Origin: Strigamia acuminata | Taxonomy: Eukaryota > Arthropoda > Chilopoda > Geophilomorpha > Linotaeniidae | Assembly: GCA_949358305.1 (NCBI GenBank) | Contig: OX442316.1 | Location: 4,464,001 to 4,528,000 of the forward strand | Direction: 5' to 3' | Length of the DNA: 64,000 bases | Shown: piece after piece, positions 9,619 through 20,572 of the stretch | Position numbering within the stretch: position 1 is the first letter of the stretch | Layout: every line of letters begins with the position of its first letter | Notes under the pieces: generated by a model | The model's database searches: none | The model's input: the letters and a program-made list of their open reading frames with translations, nothing else | What the model was told of the DNA's origin: nothing | Position numbers and translations under genes: made by a program

Positions 9619-10637
9619 ATGCAACTCACACTATCACTAAGCATCGCATCACTCTTCCCAGTGATAACACTCCAGCTCCTAATGCTCCCATCGAACACAA
9701 TCCCCGTCCGATCACCACAAAAACCAATCGCCTTACCGATGATATTACCTAAACCCGTACACCAACATCCCCAAAACCCCCAAATGCAGGCCATCCGCCA
9801 TCCACCGCCGTACAAACCCCAATTTCTCCCAACCCCAGCGCCAATCATCCGAGCGAACGATCCAAATAACGCAATTCCCGTCAATCCGGTAAACGCAGAA
9901 ACAATTTACGCCGACAGTAGTAACAATTACGCGATGGGGGGAGGAAATTACGGCGGCGGAGGTGGAAATTACGGCGGCGGAGGTGGAAGTTATGGCGGCG
10001 GAGGTGGAAGTTATGGCGGCGGAGGTGAAAATTACGGCGGCGGAGGTGGCGGAGGTGGCGGTGGGGGTCAAGAAGCGTACGGTGGTGGATATGGATATGG
10101 TGGAGTTAGTGGATACGGTGGATATAGTAGTTACGGGGGAATGAATCCCAACGATGGGATATCATTTGCACCGCGATTAAGCACGACCATAATGGCGTTG
10201 GGATTTTTAGCTTTCGGAGCTCAGATTGCCGGTTTGATCATGATGGCGATAAATAATAGGAACCAGCAAACTACGACAGATGGAGGAAGAAGAATGGCTA
10301 AGCGAGATGTATCTTCAATTGATGATGAAATAGGCAATGTTTTGTCGTCAATAGATGCGGATGATGTTTGTGCTGCGAAGAACTCGTGCAGGAAATTGAT
10401 CGGAACAATCAGAGAGCAGTAAATGGAAATTAAATTGAATACAAAAAAATGTGCAATTTATTTATTTTTCTTATTTTTTTTAGACTTGGATTTGATGCAT
10501 CTGATACCGGTCATGTTCAACAACTTTTAAATCTAGCTAGTAAAACCTGTCAACTTCCTTTTCCTGTGTGCACTCAACGCCACGTGTTGCAAACTGACGA
10601 AGCAGAATCGAAATCGGGGCTCAAAACTACAAAATAG
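9619..10637 (+). CDS. Cluster membrane protein 1: Pro-rich and Gly/Tyr-rich ectodomain, one TM helix
   Basis: Two exons, 9619-10418 and 10484-10637, joined in phase 2; 317 aa. An N-terminal hydrophobic signal (MQLTLSLSIASLFPVITLQL) is followed by a Pro/Gln-rich segment, then a Gly-Tyr-Asn repeat region (NYGGGGG type, residues about 105-175). One transmembrane helix follows (TIMALGFLAFGAQIAGLIMM, about 193-212), then AINNRN, a basic RRMAKRD site and a tail with a few cysteines (VCAAKNSCRK and, in exon 2, TCQLPFPVC). The helix motif, the following basic site and the intron position match the genes at 14445 and 16377. Gly-Tyr repeats recall cuticle or adhesive proteins; I know no function for the family. 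Confidence 0.85.
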
Positions 10638-11843
10638 ACACATCACGCGACGTCATGACGAAAAAATTGCTTTTTTATATTAAATTATATTAAATTATTA
10701 ATTTATATTAATTTATAAAATTATGTACATTTACGATTAATTATCATTCATAAATATAATCGTTTTTTCTTTCGGTTTTTATCCAAATCGTGACAGGGGT
10801 TGTTTCTTTTGCTTACTCATACTCACCTTTTGCACTGCAAGTTGCAATTAATTTCACTCGGCCACACAACTGAATGACATGGGATCAAGTTATTCGAGCG
10901 TGCAATGCAAAACAACGTGGAGAAAACATTTTATATAAATCATAACTGACTGCGCAATGCTGTTATTATTATTATTATTTTTTTAGTTTTATTTTATCTC
11001 ACCTTCAGCTGTTTTTCCATCCGGAAAGAAAAACAGAGATTTTCTTGGAATAAATCCTCCTCAAAAAGCGCAAATGCTCTTCAACTGCTCGCTACTAGAC
11101 AGTGACATGCAATTGAATATTTTTTTCGCCATACAATTCCCATTTAAAACCCAATATCGCAGATTTGGATAAAACTTCCACCCTGTCGCCTTCCATTTTC
11201 CAAATTGTCAATCGCCCATTGAGTGGGAATACTAAAAATACGCAAACAATTTTTTTTTTTCAAATTAAAAAAAAAATCAGTTCACCAGTTCACCGCCCCC
11301 ACGTCCAAATCAATCAATTTATATAATAAACCTAAAACATAAAATATAAATGCGCGACATTTTCTTTTGCCTTTTTAAAATTCCAAAAGAAAAATGTTAA
11401 ATAACTTATATTATTATACGTATGTAAAAATCAACTCAAATTTCCTTTACAGACAAAAAACACACAGAAATTTTTTTCTCTCCAATCAGAAAGAGAAAGA
11501 GAAAAAAAAATGCGATTTTTTTTTTATTTTTTATTTCTTTTTTTATTTGATATTTTCCTTTTAAGTTTTAAGCTGTCTGCTCTGTTTGTAGAGCAAACAG
11601 TGCACCCAAGCCAGCATGTCAATTGGTAATGAAATTAAAGCTGCTTTTTATTCACACATGGCTGTACTTGTAGAAAAAAATAATATTTACCCCGAGTTTT
11701 TGGTCGAAATCGTCCGATGCACTTCTCCCACAACACTCGCGCAGGTAACAGTATATTTTTGTTATCATTACAAGCCGGGGAAGTCAGTTTTCCACACTTA
11801 TTTTGCATTAACGGGGTTTTCGTTTAATTTAAGCGGTGTTACG
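10638..11843. other. Spacer between cluster genes 1 and 2
   Basis: AT-rich, with no coding frame apart from an in-frame upstream extension of cluster gene 2 from 11616 that is probably untranslated. TATA-like sequences at about 10931 (TTATATAAAT) and 11345 (AATATAAATG) are possible promoters of gene 2. Confidence 0.4.
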
Positions 11844-13394
11844 ATGTTCCGGTATCGATTTCTGTGCGTATTATTTTTTACCAACTTGTTGGTAAACATG
11901 GAGGCTGGAGGACACAGAAAAAAGATGATGAAACACCTGCTGAGAGTGATGGCAGCTAAAGATCACACATTAAATCAACACACTCGCTTTACAACACAGT
12001 CCTCTCACGCGATCGATCAGACAAATCCCGGCGAAGCCAATTCCTATCCAGGTCTCAGTGTTGTAATGGCTCCGGTCGAAGGAATGGCACCTAGCAATGT
12101 CGTAATGGCTCCGGTGGTAGAAGAAATGGCGCCTAGCAAAGTCGTGAGCACGAGTTTAGGTAAAGAGTACGAAAAAACCACGCAAAAGACTACTCCGGCC
12201 TCGCCCAACAACCAAGCACTGCACAACAACAACTATCTGAACAACAATGACAATTTTATTAGTAATAACAATTACAACAACGGTCACTACGATTATAACA
12301 ACAATGTTAATAATTATAATAATGGTTATAATAACGATAACAACTATAAAAATGGTTATAACAACAATGTTAATAATTATAATAATGGTTATAACAACGA
12401 TAACAACTATAAAAATGGTTTTAACAACAATGTTAATAATTATAATAATGGTTATAACAACGACAACAACTATAAAAATGGTTATAACAACGATAACAAT
12501 TATAATAATGGTTATAATAATGGAATCAGTGGTTATAATAGTGGAATCAATGGTAATAATGGTGGAAACAATGGTTACAATAATGGAATCAGTGGTAATA
12601 ATGGTGGAAACAATGGTTATAATGGTGGAATCATTGATTATAATAATGTAAACAATGATAATAATGGTGTCAACAACGATTATAATGGCGTAAACAATGG
12701 TTATTACGGTAATAATGTAAATTACGCCAATTACAACGATTACGTTGCTAATTACAACAGTATTGGGAGTTCGAATTCGATAAATGACGATTATTTGAAA
12801 GGAAATTTGTACGATTACGGTTACACGAAGAGCGCGGCCGGTGGTTATTACGACAGGGATACGGCAGGACCGATGTTTGGATTGGGCAATGTGGGCATGT
12901 TCTCTCGAATGAATAATTACGTTTCTTATCTCTTCAGTGACCCGGGATCTGTGTTACTGACATCTGCTGCACTTTCACTGTCAGTGCTTGTCCTAAACCT
13001 TGTGTTGGTCGCGATGAATAGGACGGGGAAGCGAAAGAAGCGGGACGAGAGTGTCAAAGGGGGAATTTATTCGATTAATGAATTGTTGGATCTGTTAATG
13101 AACGGAATCGAAGCTTTTGACGCCGGGAATGTGAGTGAAAACTTGCCGGTAATGTGTGTGCAGAGAACTGCGTGCGAAATAGAAAAGCTAATAAAAGATG
13201 AGTCGCTAAACGAGGAGAGTGACATTAAAATGTTTGATGTTAATCCTGTGAATAATAATGTCAATGTTGTGAGTGCAGTCGTAAATGATAGGTTTAATAA
13301 ATGTAAACACTTCTCGTGCCCAAATTGGGTTCGTGCTTTATTGGCAGTGCTTCTGCCGAGAAATAATATTGATTCTTATTTTGATGCCTCGTAA
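11844..13394 (+). CDS. Cluster membrane protein 2: Asn/Tyr-rich ectodomain, one TM helix
   Basis: A single open exon of about 516 aa from the ATG in front of a clear signal peptide (MFRYRFLCVLFFTNLLVNME). The frame is open upstream to 11616, but that part lacks a signal and looks like UTR. The ectodomain has two VVMAP...P repeats, then a long Asn/Tyr/Gly low-complexity block (about 120-310) with three copies of a 21-residue unit of NNYNNGY and NNYKNGY pieces. The transmembrane helix (SAALSLSVLVLNLVLVAMN, about 375-395) is followed by RTGKRKKRD, the same basic site as in the other three genes, and a Cys-containing tail. The intron shared by the other members is not needed here, so it was lost or the tail has diverged. 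Confidence 0.82.
   Translation: MFRYRFLCVLFFTNLLVNMEAGGHRKKMMKHLLRVMAAKDHTLNQHTRFTTQSSHAIDQTNPGEANSYPGLSVVMAPVEGMAPSNVVMAPVVEEMAPSKVVSTSLGKEYEKTTQKTTPASPNNQALHNNNYLNNNDNFISNNNYNNGHYDYNNNVNNYNNGYNNDNNYKNGYNNNVNNYNNGYNNDNNYKNGFNNNVNNYNNGYNNDNNYKNGYNNDNNYNNGYNNGISGYNSGINGNNGGNNGYNNGISGNNGGNNGYNGGIIDYNNVNNDNNGVNNDYNGVNNGYYGNNVNYANYNDYVANYNSIGSSNSINDDYLKGNLYDYGYTKSAAGGYYDRDTAGPMFGLGNVGMFSRMNNYVSYLFSDPGSVLLTSAALSLSVLVLNLVLVAMNRTGKRKKRDESVKGGIYSINELLDLLMNGIEAFDAGNVSENLPVMCVQRTACEIEKLIKDESLNEESDIKMFDVNPVNNNVNVVSAVVNDRFNKCKHFSCPNWVRALLAVLLPRNNIDSYFDAS
12300..12530 (+). repeat. Coding 63-bp repeat in cluster gene 2
   Basis: Three near-perfect copies of a 63-bp (21-codon) unit made of AAC/AAT, TAT and GGT codons, followed by shorter degenerate NGGNNGYN repeats to about 12700. 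Synonymous changes between copies are few, so the expansion is recent. Confidence 0.8.
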
Positions 13395-14444
13395 TTTAAT
13401 AATTTATTAATTTCTTATTTATTTATTTATTTATTCAATAGTATTTACTGTGTAAAAATTGTAGAAATTAAAGTAGAAATAATTTATGGATGTATTTTAT
13501 TGTATTGTTAATTATAAATTTGATTGAAATGTATTTTTTTCGTAAATGTATGCCAATCTCAATGAATAAAATAAAGATAAAGTTTATCGAAAGAAACGGT
13601 TGTTGCGTTTGTGCTGTCCCCTGAGCTTCACTGCAGTGTTATATCCCCCGAGCTTCACTGCAGCGCATTTTCGACGTGTAAAAACAAACTAAGCATAGGT
13701 TTGCTCTTATTTGCTCTATTTCCTTGTTTTTTTTTATTTCAAAGTTAGAATTTTAAATGTTACAACTAATTTCCCCCTGGATGTGATCTCGTAAGCCACT
13801 TTGATCCATCTGGCATCCATTCAAGAAGGAGAAAACAGTCAAAAGCACCTATTATATACAAAATTACATTTTGCAGTTTTAATTGCAATTAAATTGCAGA
13901 ATTTTACTTTTCATGTTCAGAAACGCTTTTAAGTTGAAAAAATTATTTTTTTTTATGCAGAAATGACTATTTTCAATGCAAAATACGAATTTTTCATGCA
14001 AAAATGACTATTTTCAATGCAAAGTACAAATCTTTCATGCAGAAATAACTATTTTCAATGCAAAATATGAATTTTTCATGCAGAAATAACTATTTTCAAT
14101 GCAAAATATGAATTTTTCATGCAGAAATGACTATTTTCAATGGAAAATATGAATTTTTCATGCAGAAATGACAATTTCCGATGCAAAACTTCACTTTTGC
14201 CCCATTACACCCCATCAGTGTCAATACAGTGACGAATAAAATAAATCACACTCTACTAAATGAAGATACCAATCTTGAGGGAGCAATATTTTATTGAAAA
14301 TATACAAATGAGCAACTACAAGACCATACCTCTTTCTCCTCAACACCAAATAATAAATTAAAATAAATTAATCCTGCTAAACATATCGCAACAACTACAT
14401 TCCCCAGCCTCCGTCGAAATAAATATTGATCAGACTTCCATTCG
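13395..14444. other. Spacer with duplicated 19-bp motif
   Basis: 3' flanks of cluster genes 2 (+) and 3 (-). CCCCTGAGCTTCACTGCAG at 13618-13636 recurs with one change at 13645-13663, and in inverted orientation (one change) at 19053-19071. The minisatellite at 13946-14195 fills part of the rest. No gene seen. Confidence 0.5.
13946..14195. repeat. 41-bp minisatellite
   Basis: About six copies of a 41-bp unit containing TTTTTCATGCAGAAATGAC and TATTTTCAATGCAAAATA, with scattered substitutions. Intergenic. Confidence 0.85.
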
Positions 14445-15116
14445 TTACAAACGCAATTTTTTCCCTTTAAATCTCCACTTGCCAATCAACATCAATTTTC
14501 TATCCACACTATCGCTCTTTCGAGTAATTAATTCGCCAGATTTGTCCACGCAATTGATGAAATTCGCCTCGCACTCGTCGCTCGATATAATTTTCTTCAA
14601 CATTTCCCATTTGTCCGAGGTGAAAATATGAGATTTCTTTTCGTGCAGAAACTTGAGCGAAAACCTGTAAATCAAGCAAACATCAGCGTAAATACACATT
14701 AAAGCTTATAATAAACATAAATTTGACTTATACCGAGTTATAAACGGTGCTAAAGTCACGATTCCTCCCATCTGTCTTGTCTTGCTGAAAGTGTTGCAAA
14801 GTGCACGAGCCTCGCAATCGGGCAAATCTCGATCGAAGATGGCGAAATTAAGCGCCTTTAAAGCGAGGCGCGCGGCTTCCGATAGATCGTAGATGTTTTC
14901 GTCGCAGTTTTCCACGCAGAAACTCGTGTCCCGTCGCCGACGACCTGTCACGTTCATGGCCTGCATGATCATCGAGAGTAAAAACGCTCCGAAACTTATA
15001 AACGCGAGTGTGGTGAGTGATGTTTCTAAGTTGGGAAATGCCATGCCTGCGTTGTTGTTGCTGTAATCTCGTCCAGTGGCAGTCAAATTGGGTTTTAAGA
15101 CACTGCGGTTTGACAT
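14445..15116 (-). CDS. Cluster membrane protein 3: short N-terminal part, one TM helix
   Basis: Two exons on the minus strand, 14734-15116 and 14445-14664, joined in phase 2 (CG plus G); 200 aa. The chosen start (MSNRSVLKPNLTATGRDYS) is the first ATG after a probable 5' UTR splice. Unlike its neighbours it has no signal peptide and no low-complexity block. The helix (SLTTLAFISFGAFLLSMIMQ, about 33-52) is followed by AMNVTGRRRRD, then a tail with five cysteines before the intron position shared with genes 1 and 4 and two after it. It lies on the opposite strand to the rest of the cluster. Confidence 0.83.
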
Positions 15117-15299
15117 CGTTGTGATATCTAATAAAGTATGTAAATTATGTAGAAGTTTTCAATTGTGCAGTTGGAGTTTGGCATGTACAGAAAAAATCGA
15201 AGGGCTGGGTGCAAATAATGTAGTCTTGTGGGAGCATGAATAAAGTTTTAGGCAGAAAAATGCATTTTTATAATCGCAAATATTGGTTTTCAAAATTAA

Positions 15300-15606
15300 A
15301 ATTATATTTTCTAGAGGAAAAAATAAAATTTTTAGCAAAAAAATAGTTTTTAGGCATAAAAAAAACATTTTTAGGCATAAAAATATATTTTTAGGCATAA
15401 AAATATATTTTTAGGCATAAAAATATATTTTTAGGCATAAAAATATATTTTTAGGCACACAAATACATTTTTAGGCACAAAAATACACTTTATAGGCATA
15501 AAAATGCACTTTTTAGGCACAAAAATAAACTTTATAGGCATAAAAATGCACTTTATAGGCATAAAAATGCACCTTTTAGACATAAAAATGCACTTTTTAG
15601 GCACAA
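15300..15606. repeat. 20-21-bp minisatellite
   Basis: About 14 copies of a unit of the type TTTTTAGGCATAAAAATATA, in the upstream flank (probable 5' UTR intron) of cluster gene 3. Variants carry AAAATGCACTTT. Confidence 0.85.
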
Positions 15607-15703
15607 AAACTATAACAGCTTTTTTTTAAAGCTGAGGATATACACAATCAATGTAAAAATCCACACACACTTGCCCCTACCCACAAAACTCAACAAACTT
15701 ACT

Positions 15704-15762
15704 TGCACGACCCTAAAGAAGCAAAAACAAAGAAAAGACAGCAGTGCCACCTTATAAAACAA
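15704..15762 (-). promoter_or_regulatory. Probable TATA promoter and 5' UTR exon of cluster gene 3
   Basis: On the minus strand TTTTATAAGG (about 15751-15760) is followed some 30 bp later by a short exon ending GTCGTGCAA and a strong donor GTAAGT (15703). The matching acceptor is TTTATTAG about 20 bp before the start codon at 15116. Spliced this way no upstream ATG precedes MSNRS. Confidence 0.45.
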
Positions 15763-16260
15763 CGTCTGCCCTCTCTAATTTTGTCCGAAGGGTTAACAAG
15801 CCACTCTGGAGGAAATAAGTAGTGTGAACTTTACGGCACGATGCATAAAACCACCATAATCACACATGATGAGTGTCATTACTTCTATCTGGCATGTGTA
15901 TCCGGCTTTCTGCCTCCGAGTAAACACATTCCATAATTAAATTGCCCACTTTTACAAATCTCCAAACCTTTCCCCCCCTTCACCCAACTCATCCACCACA
16001 ACAAAAAGTCAACATCATATCCACAACGTGATACTCTCATCCAAAACGGAAGAACAACACCTCCCCCATCACCCCCCCACGTATCGATCACCAAAAACAC
16101 AAAAATCTCGTCTCCCCAGCAACATTTCCCCCATATTTCCTCAATCCACACAACTGTAAACACAGCGAAAGTAAACAGACAAGTGAAAACGTCTGCACGC
16201 TTGACCTCCATTTACGCCCATCACACTTAAACCACACTCTCACCTGAATCAAAAAAAGTC

Positions 16261-16373
16261 ATATAAAAGCGACTCCTTCATTCACATCGAATATTTTAAC
16301 ATAATCCCGACCACAAACACACGTAAGTACACCCAAAAAACATCTAAAACCAGTCTAAAATACCAAATTTCAG
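16261..16373 (+). promoter_or_regulatory. TATA promoter and 5' UTR intron of cluster gene 4
   Basis: ATATAAAAG at 16261-16269 would place transcription start near 16290. A short leader ends at a strong donor (CACAC followed by GTAAGT at 16323) and the intron ends with TTTCAG at 16373, three bases before the ATG. Confidence 0.55.
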
Positions 16374-16376
16374 ACC

Positions 16377-17259
16377 ATGACGTCACGAAAACCAAACTAC
16401 GCCTTCCTACTGACCACAGGGGCCCTTCTGTTCCTCTTTGCGCACTGCCTTTCCTCCTCGTACAAGCCGTCGTCCATTCAGGACGTGATTAAGACCCGCT
16501 TGAGTCTTTTGAAAGGAATCCGGGATAATGCTGTAAATAGACGGGGCGATGGGTCGGCGTTGGTCGCCCAAGGTAGGGAGTACGGAGGCGGTTACGGCGG
16601 CGGCGGCGGGATGGCGTCGTACTCGTCTAATTACGACACCGCGTTGACCGCGTTGGCATTCCTCAGTTTCGGTGTTTATTTACTCAATTTGCTGCTCATG
16701 GCTATGAATAGGACAACGGGGCGTAGAAAGAGGGATTTAGATTGGGATTATGTAGAAGGCGATGTAATGAGTTGGCAGGAACTCGCGGCTTTGTTCGGCG
16801 AGTCAGTTTCGTCCTATTTCGGCTCGTCGTCCCCCGAATGTGGTCAAAAGTATCTGTGTGTCGTCAAGGAGAGTTTGAGGAGTCATAGTTCGGTCGGAGA
16901 ATGGTTTTCGACGCACAAGCAGTAAGTTTTTGACGGATGAATGGTCGGAAATGTTAAAATTCGATCGATATTTTCGCAGATTGCTGGGATTTCTTTCTCG
17001 TTTCAACTCGCTGGACTTGATAAACGATTTGTCGCGCGACGGAGAGTGCAAAACGAAGACAACAAACAGCAATAATTGCCTATTCCTGCGCAGCTTGGAA
17101 GACGGTTTGGAGAGAGCTAAGAAGAGGGATTTTAATCGACTTCCTGATTTACTGCAAAGTGGAAAATCAAGGAGAATAAAAAGAAGTTCGGATGATTACG
17201 ATTTGAGCAGCTTTTGGGGGATAATTCAGTTTCTCCAGCAGATTCTCACACCGACTTGA
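16377..17259 (+). CDS. Cluster membrane protein 4: one TM helix, GYGG linker
   Basis: Two exons, 16377-16921 and 16980-17259, joined in phase 2; 274 aa. The N-terminus has a signal-like hydrophobic stretch (YAFLLTTGALLFLFAHCLSS), a coiled SSIQDVIKTRLSLLKGI segment, a short EYGGGYGGGGG linker, then the helix TALTALAFLSFGVYLLNLLL (about 94-113). After it comes MAMNRTTGRRKRD, with the family basic site, and a tail with CGQKYLC, a later C, and a second basic site RRIKRSS in exon 2. Gene organisation and the phase-2 intron match genes 1 and 3. The repeated basic sites suggest proteolytic processing, by inference. Confidence 0.86.
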
Positions 17260-19322
17260 AGCTATAATGTCGATTTGTAATTTTGTATCGGTCTTGAACA
17301 ACAAAAATTAATTTATTAAATCATATTTATTTATTTATAAAATACGTCGCGATAAACTGTTCATTATTTATGAGTAATAAACGTCAAAGATGTTTTTTCC
17401 GCTCGTATTGATTTTTTTTCTCTCTCTTCTCTTCTCTCGCACAAACAGATGGTTCTGGAAGTACTTCGAGACATTCTGAGAGTGGTTTCAATTGACATTG
17501 GCCAGTTTAGGACATTTAATTTGGGTAGTTCGCGACGTTCGCGCTTCGAGGAGATTTTTTAAAACAAGTTAAACTTTTGATCCTCTTTCTCACGTCAAAT
17601 TGCGCGCGCGATATTGGGTCGCATTTGAGGGGATTTCAGAGCGAAAAACAAACAAATCAATAAGAATTTTTTTTTTTTTTATTTACTTAGGAACCAACTT
17701 TTAAATCAAAATGACATTTATAAATCCATGGATTTACATTTTAAGCCATAAATAATGGAAATAATTGAAATTTCGCAACGTTTATGACGAATCAGTCGAC
17801 GTATTGCATTCTGAGGATTTATTTGGTTTGGCAACCGACTCCCGCATTAATTGTACAAATAAATGGCAGCGCGTGTTTTTGTTGCTCTTTGGCCTTTGGT
17901 CTGTTTATCCAGTGTGAGTTTTAGGTTAAGTCCGCCGACTTCTTCCGTTTCCCATCCGTTCCGTGCTCAGGTGATATCACTCGGTGTTTATCTGAAGCTG
18001 CTGCAACGTTTTTTCGTTTCAGAAATACATGAAAAAGAGCAGAAATCGAGCACATCATTTGTTCCTTTTAATACTATCTAACTGCCACACCTGGAACTCT
18101 TCTTTTTAAACTCTTAAAGCTTTAAATCCTCTTTTTTTCTGCGTTCCAGTGTCAGATTAACGGCTCTAAATAAAAAAATAAAAAATCTAATTTTTTTTTT
18201 AAATTTAATTTAATTTAATTTTAATTTTAAAATTGCAATTTATTCATTAAAAATTAAAAAAAACTCAAAATCGACTTGTTTGAGATAAAAATTAATATCG
18301 TGGGAGTTTATTTACTCTCGTTTTTTTTTTTAAAAAACGAAATGAAAAGTTTAAATTAATTTTATGAATTTATGACGAAATTTAAAAAAAAAAAAAATCT
18401 GTTTTCCCAAAGTTGAGTTCAACTTTCAACACAACTAGACAACACACGCCTAAGATTACAACCTCAAACTCAAAACCATAATCAAATAACACATTCTCCA
18501 AAAACATTACGAAAACGTGTCACTAGACTCCGTCCGATATTTAAATGTAACGTCTAATTAGGACTCTCATAACATAACCACACACTGCCAAGTTAAATAA
18601 AACTCTCACCCAAAATAAATCCAATTTTCAAAGTAAACATTAAGCACAAATTTGCCTCATTTAAAATAAACACGAGCAACTGAGAAGAGAATAAACATTT
18701 GACTTAATCAGTACGAAATGTTTAACGTGACTAAAACGCCATGACTGATAACAAAAAAAAAAAAAACACTTCAACTTTTGTTGTATAATAAGAAAAAAGA
18801 AAAGAAAAATCAAGTGTTAATTAGCGCTGAGAAGGAAAGTTTATCTTCAACAAATGATCAGCAACAACTAGCTTAATTTGAGCTACTAATCAACAGAAAC
18901 GCGAAACGTCGACACGACATTAATGAGGACAGTATTGAACCACCAGGAAACTGATGCGTTATTAAAAATAATTTAATTTAATAATTTAATATCAATATTT
19001 ATTTAATTCCACACGGATCATATTTCTGCATTATTTATATTCCCCAGGTGCTCTGCAGTGAAGTTCAGGGGTTGCTTTTTCTAAATTATTCAATAAAATT
19101 TAAAAAAAATATAAAATAAATTTATTAAATTAATAAAATATATTTTTTTATTTCTTTTATAAATATTCTCGATAATCTCGTGTTTGATAAGTTTTAAATT
19201 AGTTTCTTTAGTCCTTAATCTAAAGTTTGATGGCTGGCAGCTTAACTTGAAGTGTATGACCCAATCGCACAAAAGGGAGGGCGCTTGCGTGAATTAAACG
19301 TCAGCAACCAAAGCGAGGGACG
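17260..19322. other. Gene-poor AT-rich spacer
   Basis: AATAAA signals for cluster gene 4 lie near 17378. A 72-codon frame at 17863-18081 begins with a hydrophobic stretch (MAARVFVALWPLVCLSS) followed by GTGAGT and might be a signal-peptide exon, but I find no convincing partner exon. Homopolymer and AT tracts make up most of the rest. The inverted copy of the 19-bp motif described at 13395 is at 19053-19071. Confidence 0.35.
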
Positions 19323-19323
19323 G

Positions 19324-19410
19324 CATAAAACCACCGTCCTCACTCACTCACACCTTTGCAACCACAACTGAACGTGATTTCACTTCGAGCAACTATATCT
19401 ACACTCAAAG
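19324..19410 (+). promoter_or_regulatory. Possible TATA promoter and leader exon upstream of RYamide
   Basis: CATAAAA at 19324 precedes a CT-rich leader that ends in a donor (AAAG followed by GTATGA at 19411). The RYamide coding exon begins immediately after an acceptor at 21087, so a leader exon must exist upstream and this is one candidate. A second candidate is the TATATAAA at about 20159. Confidence 0.3.
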
Positions 19411-20157
19411 GTATGAAAAACTTTGAACCAATTACGTTTTTACTTTAAATAATCATTAAAAACTCGCAATTAATTTAAAAAAAAAATTTTTTTTTCTTTT
19501 TTTTTTTTAATGTTTTGGATAATTTAATTTATTTTAAAATGTGATACTCAATGTCTATCTTAGTTATCACGTTTCGTGTTTCTGAAATCCTATTTATTTA
19601 GTTTAACATTTAACAGCGTTCGTTTTGCACCTTTTTTTTCTCATTTCCAAGTCAAAGTGATTGAAAAAAAGGTTGCTAACCTTCATAACCCCCCAATTAC
19701 CCTAAAAAAACCAGTTGAAATTTAATGGAAAAGTGAAAAAAGTCATTTAAGCTTCATTTAAATCCAAAAAAATCCAAAAAAAAAAAATTTCTGACCAGCG
19801 GGGTGGTCAAGATTGACTCGACACGACCACCACACTGAGCTAATTTGTTCTAAGGGTCTCTTAGAAATCCCAGAAAAACAAAAAAAAATTTTTCTTTCGA
19901 TTTATCCGTCTTTAAGACTGTATAATATATCGATAAAACAAACGATTTTTCCCTATAAATACTTGATCAGGTGTAAAACCCAACGAAAAAGTAAATGACA
20001 ATTTTTATCACGTGCCTATAATGACATTTTATACAGTCGTTTTGATCTAAATTGTAATTTGTGACTGAAAAAAAGAAAAAAAAAGTAGTTTTAACTTGGC
20101 ATGCTATTCACTGCGTGATCTTATCCACGAGTTTATTACCTGGAAAAAACCCGATGG

Positions 20158-20166
20158 ATATATAAA
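20158..20166 (+). promoter_or_regulatory. TATA box
   Basis: ATATATAAA followed by an AACCTTAGTTAAGGTT palindrome. It could serve either the possible exon at 20348 or the RYamide gene. Confidence 0.3.
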
Positions 20167-20347
20167 CCTTAGTTAAGGTTTCAACATTGTAATCATCGAG
20201 TGAATCAATACGGAAAATAAAAATGGCAAAATCATACAATTTTAAATCAAAAAAATGTTTTTTTTCACGATATTAATGCAAATTAATCCTCTAAATCCAT
20301 TTTAAAACTTAAAAAAAAATATTTTTTTTGTCGTCTTGCTTTATTAG

Positions 20348-20541
20348 GAACATTTTGTTTCAAGTGCACTCCTGCGCCAGTGAATGGAGTTTCTATTGGG
20401 ATTGACAACTCAATAGAACCCGTGTACCTGATAGGGAAAGTCGGAAATAAAGTGGGCTTTCGGGTCTCTCGGGGATCCAGATTACTGCTCTATTATTCAA
20501 ATACAATGGAGGGAAACGCCTCTCAAAGCATTTTTCAATGA
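20348..20541 (+). CDS. Possible orphan terminal exon
   Basis: After a TTATTAG acceptor a frame of 64 codons runs to TGA. It has balanced amino-acid use, unlike the surrounding AT-rich DNA: CFKCTPAPVNGVSIG, then EPVYLIGKVGNKVGFRVSRG. The second piece faintly resembles the repeat seen in farnesoic-acid O-methyltransferase-like (FAMeT) domains (P-x-Y-x-I-I-G-G-x-x-N), but the match is too short to rely on. I cannot find the upstream exon; the nearest ATG (20223) does not join in frame through any donor I see. It may be a gene relic. Confidence 0.3.
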
Positions 20542-20572
20542 ATTAACAATTTTCTTAAGAGGCGTTTCGCAT
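20511..20572. repeat. Short inverted repeat
   Basis: GAAACGCCTCT and AGAGGCGTTTC form an 11-bp perfect stem (14 with one mismatch) around a loop of roughly 35 bases. It overlaps the end of the possible exon at 20348. Confidence 0.45.

Noticed and set aside
9594-10071. Minus-strand frames opposite cluster gene 1
   Set aside because: Mirror of Pro- and Gly-rich codons; the plus frame has a signal peptide, TM helix and paralogues.
12247-12651. 134-codon I/T/M-rich frame
   Set aside because: It is a shadow of the Asn/Tyr repeat of cluster gene 2 in another frame.
17863-18081. Signal-peptide-like frame, possible neuropeptide gene
   Set aside because: The GTGAGT after the signal is suggestive, but downstream acceptors give no dibasic sites, amidation motif or Cys pattern.
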